DNA from: Methylobacterium sp. FF17
GTDB taxonomy: Bacteria > Pseudomonadota > Alphaproteobacteria > Rhizobiales > Beijerinckiaceae
Assembly (NCBI RefSeq): GCF_025813715.1
Contig: NZ_CP107532.1
Span: 4,232,001-4,296,000, forward strand
Length of the DNA stretch: 64,000 bases
Direction: 5' to 3'
Position numbers and translations under genes: made by a program. Below the pieces are notes generated by a model. It saw nothing but the letters and a program-made list of their open reading frames with translations, was not told the origin of the DNA and ran no database searches. Positions 57,204 through 64,000 of this stretch are shown one piece after another. Every line of letters begins with the position of its first letter. Within the stretch, counting starts at the first letter, position 1.

Positions 57204-60200
57204 CTACTCCGCCGCCTCGCGGTAAGCGGGGCGTTCGGCCGGGGCGACACTTGCCGGCGTCTCGGCGGCCGCCGATAGGCCCCATCCTTTCACGAGTCCG
57301 TAGACGGCGGGGATCACCACGAGCGTCAGCACGGTCGAGGACACCATCCCGCCGATCATTGGCACGGCGATGCGCTGCATGACCTCGGAGCCGGCACCCG
57401 TGCTCCACAGGATTGGGATGAGGCCCGCCATAATGGCGGTGACCGTCATCATCTTCGGGCGCACCCGCTCGACCGCGCCGACCATGATCGCCCGCCGCAG
57501 GTCCTCGCGGTTCAGGGGCCGCCCCTCGCGGTCACAGGCGGCCCGAACCTCGTCGAGGGCATGGTCGAGGTAGACCAGCATGATCACGCCGGTCTCGGCC
57601 GCGACGCCGGCGAGCGCGATGAAGCCGACCGCCACCGCCACCGACATGTTGAAGCCCATCCACCACATCAGCCAGATGCCGCCGACCAGGGCGAACGGCA
57701 GCGACAGCATGACGATGAGCGTCTCGGTCAGGCGCCGGAAGTTGATGAACAGCAGCAGGAAGACGACGAGCAGTGTCAGCGGCACCACGACCTTCATGCG
57801 CGCCTCGGCCCGCTCAAGGTACTCGTACTGCCCGCTCCACTGCAGGGTCGTGCCTTGGGGAAGCTTGACCTCGTCCACCACGGCCTTGCGCGCCTCGGCC
57901 ACGTAGCCGCCGAGATCGCGCCCGCTGATGTCGATGAAGATGTAGACCGCGAGCTGTCCGTTCTCGGTGCGGATCGAGGTCGGTCCGCGGGTGAGCGCGA
58001 CCTTGGCGACCTCGCGCAACGGCACCGTGCCCCCGGCCGGGAGGGGCACCTGCACCTCGTCGGCGATGGCCCGCGGATCGGACCGGAAGGCCCGGGGGTA
58101 GCGGACGTTGACGGTGTAGCGTTCGCGTCCCTCGACGGTGTTCGTCACGCTCTGGCCGCCGAGCGCCGTGGCGATGACGTCCTGCACGTCGCCGACCATC
58201 AGCCCGTAGCGTCCGAGCGCCTCCCGGTCCGGCGTGATGTCGAGGAAGTAGCCGCCGATGACCCGCTCGGCGTAGGCGCTCGACGTGCCCGGGACGTTGC
58301 GCACCACTGCCTCGACCTGGCGGGCGACCCCCTCCATCTCCTTCAGGTCCGTGCCCAGCACCTTGATGCCGACGGGCGTGCGGATGCCGGTGGAGAGCAT
58401 GTCGATGCGGGCGCGGATCGGCTGCGTCCAGGCATTCGAGACGCCCGGGAACTGCAAGGCCTTGTCCATCTCGGCCTTGAGGCTCGCCAGCGTGACGCCC
58501 GGGCGCCACTCGGACGGCGGCTTCAGCGCGATGATGGTCTCGAACATCTCCATCGGCGCCGGGTCGGTCGCGGTGTTGGCGCGACCGGCCTTGCCGTAGA
58601 CCGAGGCGACCTCCGGGAAGGACTTGATGATGCGGTCCTGGGTCGCCAGTAACTCGCCGGCCTTGGTCACCGACAGGCCCGGCAGGGTCGTCGGCATGTA
58701 CATCAAGGTGCCCTCGTTGAGGTCGGGCATGAACTCGGATCCGAGCTGCCTGGCCGGCCAAATGGTTGCCCCCAGCACCCCCACGGCCAGCAGGACGGTC
58801 AGGACCCGCGCCCGCAGGACGCCCGCGATGAGCGGCCGGTAGAGCCAGATCAGGAGCCGGTTCAGCGGGTTCCGGTGCTCTGGGATAATCCGGCCCCGCA
58901 CGAACAGCACCATCAGCGCCGGGACCAAGGTCACCGACAAGATCGCGGCCGCCGCCATGGCGAAGGTCTTGGTGAAGGCGAGCGGCCCGAACAGCCGGCC
59001 CTCCTGGCTCTCCAGGGTGAAGATCGGCAGGAACGAGACCGTGATGATGAGGAGCGAGAAGAACAGCGACGGGCCGACCTCGGAGGCCGCCTCGACCAAG
59101 ATCTCGACCCGGGGCTTGCCCGGCGGCGCCCGCTCCAGGTGCTTGTGGGCGTTCTCAATCATGACGATGGCGGCGTCGATCATGGCGCCGACCGCGATGG
59201 CGATGCCGCCGAGGCTCATGATGTTGGCGCCCAGACTTAGCGCCCGCATGCCGACGAACGCCATCAGGATGCCGACGGGCAGCATCAGGATGGCGACGAG
59301 CGCGCTCCGGACATGCAGCAGGAACACAATGCAGACGATGGAGACGACGATGCTCTCCTCGACGAGCGTGTGGCGCAGGGTCTCGATGGCGGAATCGATC
59401 AGCTGCGAGCGGTCGTAGACCGGCAGGATCTCAGTTCCCGCGGGCAGGCTTTTGGCCACCTCCGCGAGCTTCGCCTTCACCCCCTCAATGACATTCAGCG
59501 CGTTCGCGCCGAAGCGCTGCAGGACGATGCCGCCGGCGACCTCGCCCTCGCCGTTCATCTCGGTGAGACCGCGGCGCTCGTCGGGACCGAGCTCGACCCG
59601 GGCCACGTCCCGGACCCGTAAGGGTGCACCGGCCGCGGTCTTGAGGACGATGTTCTCGATGTCGGCGACGCTGCGGATGTAGCCGCGACCGCGCACCATG
59701 AACTCGAACTCGGAGAGCTCCACCGTGCGGCCGCCGACATCGGCGTTGCTCGACCGGATTGCGTCCCGGAGCTTGCCCAGCGAAATGCCCTGGGCACGAA
59801 GCCGGTTCGGGTCGACCACGACGTTGTACTGCTTCACGAAGCCGCCGACGCCCGCGACCTCGGCCACCCCCTCGGCGCGCGAGGCTCCGAAGCGGACGAC
59901 CCAATCTTGCAGGGAGCGGAGCTCGGCCAGGGTCCGCTCCTTGGCGACGACGACGTACTGGTAGACCCAGCCCGCGCCCGTCGCGTCGGGCCCGAGCGTC
60001 GGCGTCACGCCGGCCGGGAGCTTGCTGGCGGCGGCGTTGAGGTACTCCAGCACCCGCGAGCGTCCCCAGTACGGGTCCGTGCCGTCCTCGAAGATGACGT
60101 AGACGAACGACACGCCGAAAAACGAGAAGCCGCGCACGACCTTCGCCTTCGGCACCGTCAGCATGGCGGTGGTCAGAGGATAGGTGACCTGATCCTCAAC

Positions 60201-60380
60201 CACCTGAGGGGCCTGGCCCGGGTACTCCGTGTAGACGATGGCCTGCACGTCCGAGAGGTCGGGGATGGCATCGAGCGGCAGGGTCCGCAGAGCCAGGACG
60301 CCTGCCGCGACGGCGAACACGGTGCCGACCAGCACCAGGACGAGGTTGCGGGCCGACCAGCCGATGAGGCGCGCGATCAT
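57204..60380 (-). CDS. CusA-type heavy-metal RND permease (pump 3)
   Basis: 1058 residues, CusA/CzcA subfamily. Start MIARLIGWSARNLVLVLVGT. TM4 AVGAMIDAAIVMIENAHKHL has the MIDA..V.IEN form typical of copper/silver pumps like CusA. Periplasmic methionine pairs (e.g. EFMPDLNEGTLMYMPTTLPG) fit monovalent metal. Overlaps the adaptor gene by 4 bp, so translationally coupled. No CusC channel gene in the window. The C-terminus is soluble Ala/Glu-rich. Confidence 0.93.
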   Translation of the reverse strand: MIARLIGWSARNLVLVLVGTVFAVAAGVLALRTLPLDAIPDLSDVQAIVYTEYPGQAPQVVEDQVTYPLTTAMLTVPKAKVVRGFSFFGVSFVYVIFEDGTDPYWGRSRVLEYLNAAASKLPAGVTPTLGPDATGAGWVYQYVVVAKERTLAELRSLQDWVVRFGASRAEGVAEVAGVGGFVKQYNVVVDPNRLRAQGISLGKLRDAIRSSNADVGGRTVELSEFEFMVRGRGYIRSVADIENIVLKTAAGAPLRVRDVARVELGPDERRGLTEMNGEGEVAGGIVLQRFGANALNVIEGVKAKLAEVAKSLPAGTEILPVYDRSQLIDSAIETLRHTLVEESIVVSIVCIVFLLHVRSALVAILMLPVGILMAFVGMRALSLGANIMSLGGIAIAVGAMIDAAIVMIENAHKHLERAPPGKPRVEILVEAASEVGPSLFFSLLIITVSFLPIFTLESQEGRLFGPLAFTKTFAMAAAAILSVTLVPALMVLFVRGRIIPEHRNPLNRLLIWLYRPLIAGVLRARVLTVLLAVGVLGATIWPARQLGSEFMPDLNEGTLMYMPTTLPGLSVTKAGELLATQDRIIKSFPEVASVYGKAGRANTATDPAPMEMFETIIALKPPSEWRPGVTLASLKAEMDKALQFPGVSNAWTQPIRARIDMLSTGIRTPVGIKVLGTDLKEMEGVARQVEAVVRNVPGTSSAYAERVIGGYFLDITPDREALGRYGLMVGDVQDVIATALGGQSVTNTVEGRERYTVNVRYPRAFRSDPRAIADEVQVPLPAGGTVPLREVAKVALTRGPTSIRTENGQLAVYIFIDISGRDLGGYVAEARKAVVDEVKLPQGTTLQWSGQYEYLERAEARMKVVVPLTLLVVFLLLFINFRRLTETLIVMLSLPFALVGGIWLMWWMGFNMSVAVAVGFIALAGVAAETGVIMLVYLDHALDEVRAACDREGRPLNREDLRRAIMVGAVERVRPKMMTVTAIMAGLIPILWSTGAGSEVMQRIAVPMIGGMVSSTVLTLVVIPAVYGLVKGWGLSAAAETPASVAPAERPAYREAAE

Positions 60381-61888
60381 GGCGTTGCTCCCACGTCGGC
60401 GGCTTGCCGGTCGTCCTTGGGGGGCGCCATGCCCTGCAGCGCCGCCTTCAGGTTGCTCTCTGCGTCGATGAGAAAGTTCGCCGCCGTCACCACGGTGTCG
60501 CCGGCCTCAACGCCGTCGCGGATCTCGGTGTAGCCGCCGCCGCGCACGCCGACTTTCACGGCCTTGGGCTCGAAGCGACCCTGGCCCCGGTCGATCAACA
60601 CGATCTGGCGCTCGCCGGTGTCGATGACCGCGTCGTCCGGCACGGCCACGACCGGCTTGGCATCCCCCGTCGCGATCTCGACGTCGGCGTACATGTCGGG
60701 CAAGAGCGTGCCGTCCGGGTTCGGAAGCTCGATGCGCACCCGTGTGACCCGGGTCTCCGGGTTCACTTGAGGGTAGATCACCCCGACCTTGCCGGAAAAG
60801 GTGCGGCCCGGGGCCGAGCGCAGGCGCACGCTGGCAGCCTGTCCGACTCGGATGTTGGCGAGGTCGCGCTCCGGCACGTCTGCCAGCACCCACATGGTCG
60901 CGATGTCGCCGATCCGGAACAGGGTGTCCCCGGCCGCTGCCTTCATGCCCTCGATGGCGGTCCGTTGTAGGACGATGCCGTCCCGGGCCGACGACCAGGT
61001 GATGGCCATCGGCACCTTCCGGGTGCGCTCCATCTCGTCGATGACGGCCTCGGAGACGTTCAGGTTCTGCAGGCGCCGCCGGGCCCCGTCGAAGCCGGGG
61101 TTGGCGATGAGCTGGGCCGCCGCCGCGTTGATCTCGGGCGAGTAGACGTGGACCAGCGCCTGGCCCTTGCGGACCCGGTCGCCGGTGGTGACGTTCTCGA
61201 CGTGGTCGACGTAGGCGTCCGAGCGGGTCGCGATGACCGTCACACGCCGCTCGTCGAGGGCGACCGTGCCGGGCACCCGGACGGGCTGCGCAACCACCCG
61301 GCGCTCGACGACCTCGGTCCGCACGCCGGTGCGCTGGACCTTGCCGGGCGAGACGGTCACGACATTGCTGTCGCTGTCCTCGCCCTCGTAGACGGGGATG
61401 TAGTCCATCCCCATCGAATCCTTCTTCGGGGTCGCCGAGGTGTCCGGCAGTCCCATCGGGTTGCGGTAGTAGCGGATGCGCCGGGCGGCCGTGGCGGGCT
61501 TCGCGTCCGTGGCCTTGGCCATGTCCTGCGAGGCCATCCTGTGCCCGCCCATGTCGGCAGGGCCGCCCTCGTCCTCGTGCGGCGTGTCGAAGCGCGTGTC
61601 CTCGCTCGCGCGAACGGCGCGGAACTCGCGGCCGTCATCGGTGGCCATCGGCGAGAGCGAATAGACGGGCTTCCCGTCTGGGTCCCGGTAGTAGACCACC
61701 GGCCCGGTCGCCTTGGCAGGCGCCGGGGCCTGGGTGGACGGCGAGGCGGCCGCAGCCCACCGGGAGAACTCCGTCCGGGCGCGCTCGACGAGCGCCGGTA
61801 CGGGATCAGTCCCGTGCCCCGCGACGTAGCCGGCGCCCCCCGCCACGAGCGCGGCGAGGGTCCCGACGAACCAGGCCGCCCGGCTCAC
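60377..61888 (-). CDS. CusB-type RND adaptor with duplicated heavy-metal-binding N-terminal motif
   Basis: 503 residues from GTG 61888. Helix (AWFVGTLAALVAGGAGYVAG), Ala/Pro linker, then RIRYYRNPMGLPDTS...SMGMDYIPVYEGE at ~139-169, the HMBD-like domain of CusB adaptors; an earlier weaker copy VVYYRDPDGKPVYSLSPMA at 64-82. Met and His are abundant between them. The rest is the standard MFP fold: lipoyl VRKGQALVHVYSPEINAAAA, beta-barrel (MWVLADVPERDLANIRVGQA), C-terminal domain. Starts inside the end of the YtkA-like gene (GTGA overlap). Confidence 0.92.
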   Translation of the reverse strand: MSRAAWFVGTLAALVAGGAGYVAGHGTDPVPALVERARTEFSRWAAAASPSTQAPAPAKATGPVVYYRDPDGKPVYSLSPMATDDGREFRAVRASEDTRFDTPHEDEGGPADMGGHRMASQDMAKATDAKPATAARRIRYYRNPMGLPDTSATPKKDSMGMDYIPVYEGEDSDSNVVTVSPGKVQRTGVRTEVVERRVVAQPVRVPGTVALDERRVTVIATRSDAYVDHVENVTTGDRVRKGQALVHVYSPEINAAAAQLIANPGFDGARRRLQNLNVSEAVIDEMERTRKVPMAITWSSARDGIVLQRTAIEGMKAAAGDTLFRIGDIATMWVLADVPERDLANIRVGQAASVRLRSAPGRTFSGKVGVIYPQVNPETRVTRVRIELPNPDGTLLPDMYADVEIATGDAKPVVAVPDDAVIDTGERQIVLIDRGQGRFEPKAVKVGVRGGGYTEIRDGVEAGDTVVTAANFLIDAESNLKAALQGMAPPKDDRQAADVGATP

Positions 61889-62289
61889 TTGACGGCCTTG
61901 AAGACGAGCTTGTCCTCGACGGTGCCGTTCTCGCCTTGGACCTTGGCCCCGAGCGACAGGCGCCAGCCGCCGGCCATCGTCAACTTCGCCTTGAAACGGT
62001 AGATGCCCGGCTCGGTCGTGGGGAGCTGCTCGATCTTCGAGGTCATCTCGTCCATGCTGTCCGGAGCCATGTCGATGCGCTTGGCGAAGATCACGGCGTC
62101 GGGCACGGGCTTGCCGCTCCGCTTGTCGAGAAGGCGCACCGAGAGGACGGCCTCGCCGACCTTGGCCTCCTGCTGCACGAGCTCGAAGTGGTAGTCCTTG
62201 ATGTCGGCAAGAGCCGGCAGCGCGGTCGCCGACAGGGCGGCACCGAGCAGCGCCGCCGAGACGGCGCGCGAAAAAGGCTTCTGGGTCAC
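61885..62289 (-). CDS. exported YtkA/FixH-like protein
   Basis: 134 residues. Signal peptide (LLGAALSATALPALA), mature beta-sandwich: FELVQQEAKVGEAVLSVRLL, KRSGKPVPDAVIFAKRIDMA and GGWRLSLGAKVQGENGTVED. The YtkA-like/FixH fold often precedes CusB in alphaproteobacterial copper operons and may bind or deliver copper through Met residues (IDMAPDSMDEMTSK). First gene of the pump-3 operon, coupled to cusB. Confidence 0.85.
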   Translation of the reverse strand: MTQKPFSRAVSAALLGAALSATALPALADIKDYHFELVQQEAKVGEAVLSVRLLDKRSGKPVPDAVIFAKRIDMAPDSMDEMTSKIEQLPTTEPGIYRFKAKLTMAGGWRLSLGAKVQGENGTVEDKLVFKAVK

Positions 62290-62370
62290 GGGTGTTGTCT
62301 CCTAAACGCGATGGCGGGCCGCGCGTGGACATGCGGCGTCGTGCCGGCGCTCACGCCGGCGGCATCGGGT

Positions 62371-62790
62371 TCAGGCTCGGGGGGGCTCGGGTAGCGGCGT
62401 CCCGTGCACGCTGGCTAAGGACGCCGAGGCGGGCCAGGTCAGGCTCGCCCGCATCCCAGCAGGAACCGGGAGCGGAAGTGCAGTGGGAAGGAGCGAGGCC
62501 ACGCTTGCCAGGCACAGGGCCATCAGTGGGCAGCCCTTGGTGCAGTCAGGCTTCTCAGCGTTCACCTTTGGGCAACAGGGCATGTCGTCCATGGTCATGT
62601 CGGCCATGTCCATCACGGCGTGATCCATCGCCATGCCATGGACATGGGCGTCGTGCCCAGTCGAGGAGACCTGCGCCGCCATGGACATGTGCATGCCCGC
62701 GGTGGCCGCAGGGGCAGTCACCGGCGTCAGGGCGAGGCTGAGGACCGCCAGGAGCGGCAACAGTCGCCTAAGGGCAAGCCAAAGTTTCAC
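62371..62790 (-). CDS. His/Met/Cys-rich exported protein near copper genes
   Basis: 139 residues from GTG. Membrane or signal segment (LALRRLLPLLAVLSLALTPV), then AGMHMSMAAQVSSTGHDAHV, HGMAMDHAVMDMADMTMDDM, CC and DCTKGCPLMALCLASVASLL. The composition (12+ Met, several His, five Cys) suggests Cu(I)/Cu(II) binding in the periplasm. Comparable in layout to 43324 and 47282. Probably upstream gene of the pump-3 operon. Confidence 0.7.
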   Translation of the reverse strand: MKLWLALRRLLPLLAVLSLALTPVTAPAATAGMHMSMAAQVSSTGHDAHVHGMAMDHAVMDMADMTMDDMPCCPKVNAEKPDCTKGCPLMALCLASVASLLPTALPLPVPAGMRASLTWPASASLASVHGTPLPEPPRA

Positions 62791-62904
62791 AGATACAGGA
62801 TGCCAAATTCCGCGGTCGGGCGAAAGCCTGTCCCGACTTCTTCGAACGACGCAGGGCTAGGTTGGTTGCACGCGACCGTCAGGCCGGCACGGCCGGGAAC
62901 ACCG

Positions 62905-63105
62905 TCAGGCCGGCACGGCCGGGAACCCTGCCGCACCGATGGCCCCGGCGATCCGGTCGGCCGGACCAGAGGCATCGAACACGGTCACGAGCTTGGCGCC
63001 GAGGTCCACCTCGATCCTGGCGTCCGGCTCGATGCCGAGGATGGCCTTGGTGACGGACTTGGCGCAGCCGCCGCAGTTCATTCGAGTGACCTTGAGCCTG
63101 ACCAT
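62905..63105 (-). CDS. CopZ-like copper chaperone (HMA domain)
   Basis: 66 residues, one heavy-metal-associated domain: MVRLKVTRMNCGGCAKSVTK with the MxCxxC-type site NCGGC (Cys11, Cys14), then IEVDLGAKLVTVF and a terminal helix. It carries Cu(I) in the cytosol to an exporter. No P-type ATPase lies in the window. A CueR-type palindrome upstream at 63143-63166 indicates copper induction. Confidence 0.9.
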   Translation of the reverse strand: MVRLKVTRMNCGGCAKSVTKAILGIEPDARIEVDLGAKLVTVFDASGPADRIAGAIGAAGFPAVPA

Positions 63106-63142
63106 GACGCTTCTCCCGTCGGGTGACGTCCACCACAGATGG

Positions 63143-63166
63143 AGCTTCCTATAATGGGAAGGTCAA
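63143..63166 (-). promoter_or_regulatory. CueR-type operator upstream of copZ-like gene
   Basis: Minus strand: TTGACC followed by ACCTTCCC-attat-AGGAAGCT (two mismatches), nearly the same as the site at 56156-56179. It is 38 bp before the copZ-like start. Confidence 0.72.
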
Positions 63167-63481
63167 GAGGCACGGCGGGTTGAAGATGGCGTCGCTTGTT
63201 GCGCTATTTCGAGCGGTATGGCGCCCCTCGGCTGAGAATTGCTGAAGTTGCTTTACCAGACTGCCTTGGAGCGGACGTTCCAGGCTTCTGCAATGGGTCG
63301 GTAGCAGACGGTACCAAGCGTCAGGTTTTGTCCACTAGGTCTCGCTCGCGGGATGGATGCCGTGCATCGGAGACCCTTCGAGCGGATGGCAGCCTTTTGA
63401 GGCCCCGTTGGCCTTTCGCCTGTCCACTGGCAGCGACAGTATCCCATCAGCCTGCGTCGCCTCCGGCCATGGGGCATGGCT
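63167..63481. other. intergenic stretch without a supported gene
   Basis: Short frames on both strands here (e.g. 63196-63693 plus) lack coding bias and conflict with the kinase gene. The region separates the copper genes from the kinase gene and may hold a terminator, which I could not see. Confidence 0.45.
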
Positions 63482-64000
63482 TCAGGGCGCCGCCGGCGAA
63501 GGTCCGTCGAGGTGCAGGCTGGCAGCGTAGCGAAGGCCCTCCGGAGCGAACGCGATCTCCGGTCCCCTATCGTCGTCCAGGCCACGATGCAGCAACCGCG
63601 TCCCGAAACCTCTTCGAACGGGCGGACGAACGGCGGGCCTATCACGCTCGATCCACGAAATCCCAAGCCTTGAGGCACCATCTTCCGTCGTGACCGTCCA
63701 GGCGACATCCACGCGTCCGGCGTCGGCGGACAACGCCCCGTGCTTGGTGGCGTTGGTCGCCAACTCGTGCAGCGCCAGGGATAGGGCCAGGGCCTGCTGA
63801 GGGCGCAGGTAGACGGCAGGTCCGGAATGGGAGATGCGGCCGCGCCCATCGTCGAACGGCCTGACCGCCTCGGCGCAAAGCTGCCGGACATCGGCTCCGT
63901 GCCAGCCTTCTTCGGTGAGGATGTTGTGTGTGGCGGAAAGGGCAAGAAGGCGAGCCTCGAACGTCCGTCTTGGATTGGCCGCCTCCTCGCCGATCCCGCG
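63482..64000 (-). CDS. HWE-type sensor histidine kinase, C-terminal part (cut by window end)
   Basis: The last 172 residues of a kinase whose start lies beyond the window. Visible: FEARLLALSATHNILTEEGW (dimerisation/H-box end), YLRPQQALALSLALHELATN followed by ATKHGALSADAGRVDVAW (N-box of HWE/HisKA_2 kinases), then GISWIERD and GFGTRLLHRGL (G-box). Catalytic ATP-binding parts appear complete. Signal and response partner unknown. Confidence 0.88.
   Translation of the reverse strand, partial: RGIGEEAANPRRTFEARLLALSATHNILTEEGWHGADVRQLCAEAVRPFDDGRGRISHSGPAVYLRPQQALALSLALHELATNATKHGALSADAGRVDVAWTVTTEDGASRLGISWIERDRPAVRPPVRRGFGTRLLHRGLDDDRGPEIAFAPEGLRYAASLHLDGPSPAAP

Noticed and set aside
63196..63693. 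Plus-strand frame over the kinase 3' end
   Set aside because: Conflicts with a motif-bearing histidine kinase on the minus strand; the plus reading is Arg/Pro-rich and lacks motifs.
1..64000. CRISPR array, rRNA or further tRNA genes
   Set aside because: No regularly spaced direct repeats, no rRNA-like sequence and no second cloverleaf were seen by reading; a covariance-model scan was not possible.

Overview
The window is high-GC DNA (most of it looks near 70% G+C) with gene content typical of a Methylobacterium/Methylorubrum-like alphaproteobacterium. This is inferred from codon use and gene families; no rRNA or other phylogenetic marker is present. About 1-4.2 kb is ordinary chromosome: an M29 aminopeptidase (cut by the window edge), a DUF2218 protein, a GlcD-type FAD oxidase, a fumarylacetoacetate-hydrolase family enzyme, a Nudix hydrolase and tRNA-Gly(GCC).

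About 4.2-25 kb, starting directly behind the tRNA, is a phage-derived accessory region. It has many short overlapping hypothetical genes, three small HTH-like proteins of one apparent family, a Lon-like AAA+ ATPase, a Bro-N antirepressor, a compact lysis cassette (holin-like protein, SAR-type endolysin, overlapping inner and outer spanins) and a primase/replication-type protein with a probable 1-nt frameshift. No integrase, terminase, capsid or tail gene was recognised, so it is a remnant, a satellite or a phage-plasmid-like element. Inside it (8.4-13.9 kb) is a four-gene defence-like cassette: a McrB-like AAA+ motor, a PD-(D/E)XK nuclease translationally coupled to it, a DNA methyltransferase fused to an excisionase-type HTH domain, and a protein resembling pPIWI-associating nucleases.

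About 25-28.3 kb is visibly more AT-rich. It holds a three-gene overlapping mini-operon of unknown genes, two further orphan genes and a broken umuC 3' fragment. From 28.4 to 31.1 kb lies a molybdate uptake locus (single-domain ModE, modABC) with a ModE-like palindrome before modA.

About 31.2-63.1 kb is largely a metal and oxidative-stress island: exported superoxide dismutase with a Rap1a/Tai-like partner, chromate resistance (chrB-chrA plus two exported proteins), a CNNM/CorC transporter, an RND pump with an unusual membrane-anchored adaptor, RcnR/RcnA nickel-cobalt export, an MFS exporter with a DmeR-like regulator, a CzcBA-type RND pump, an IS110/IS1111-type insertion sequence with perfect 12-bp inverted repeats, and a copper block (CueR, glutaredoxin-MauE fusion, Cys-rich copper-storage protein, CusBA-type pump, YtkA/FixH-like protein, CopZ-like chaperone). 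Two similar CueR-type palindromes link the glutaredoxin fusion and the CopZ-like gene. The window ends inside an HWE-type histidine kinase gene.
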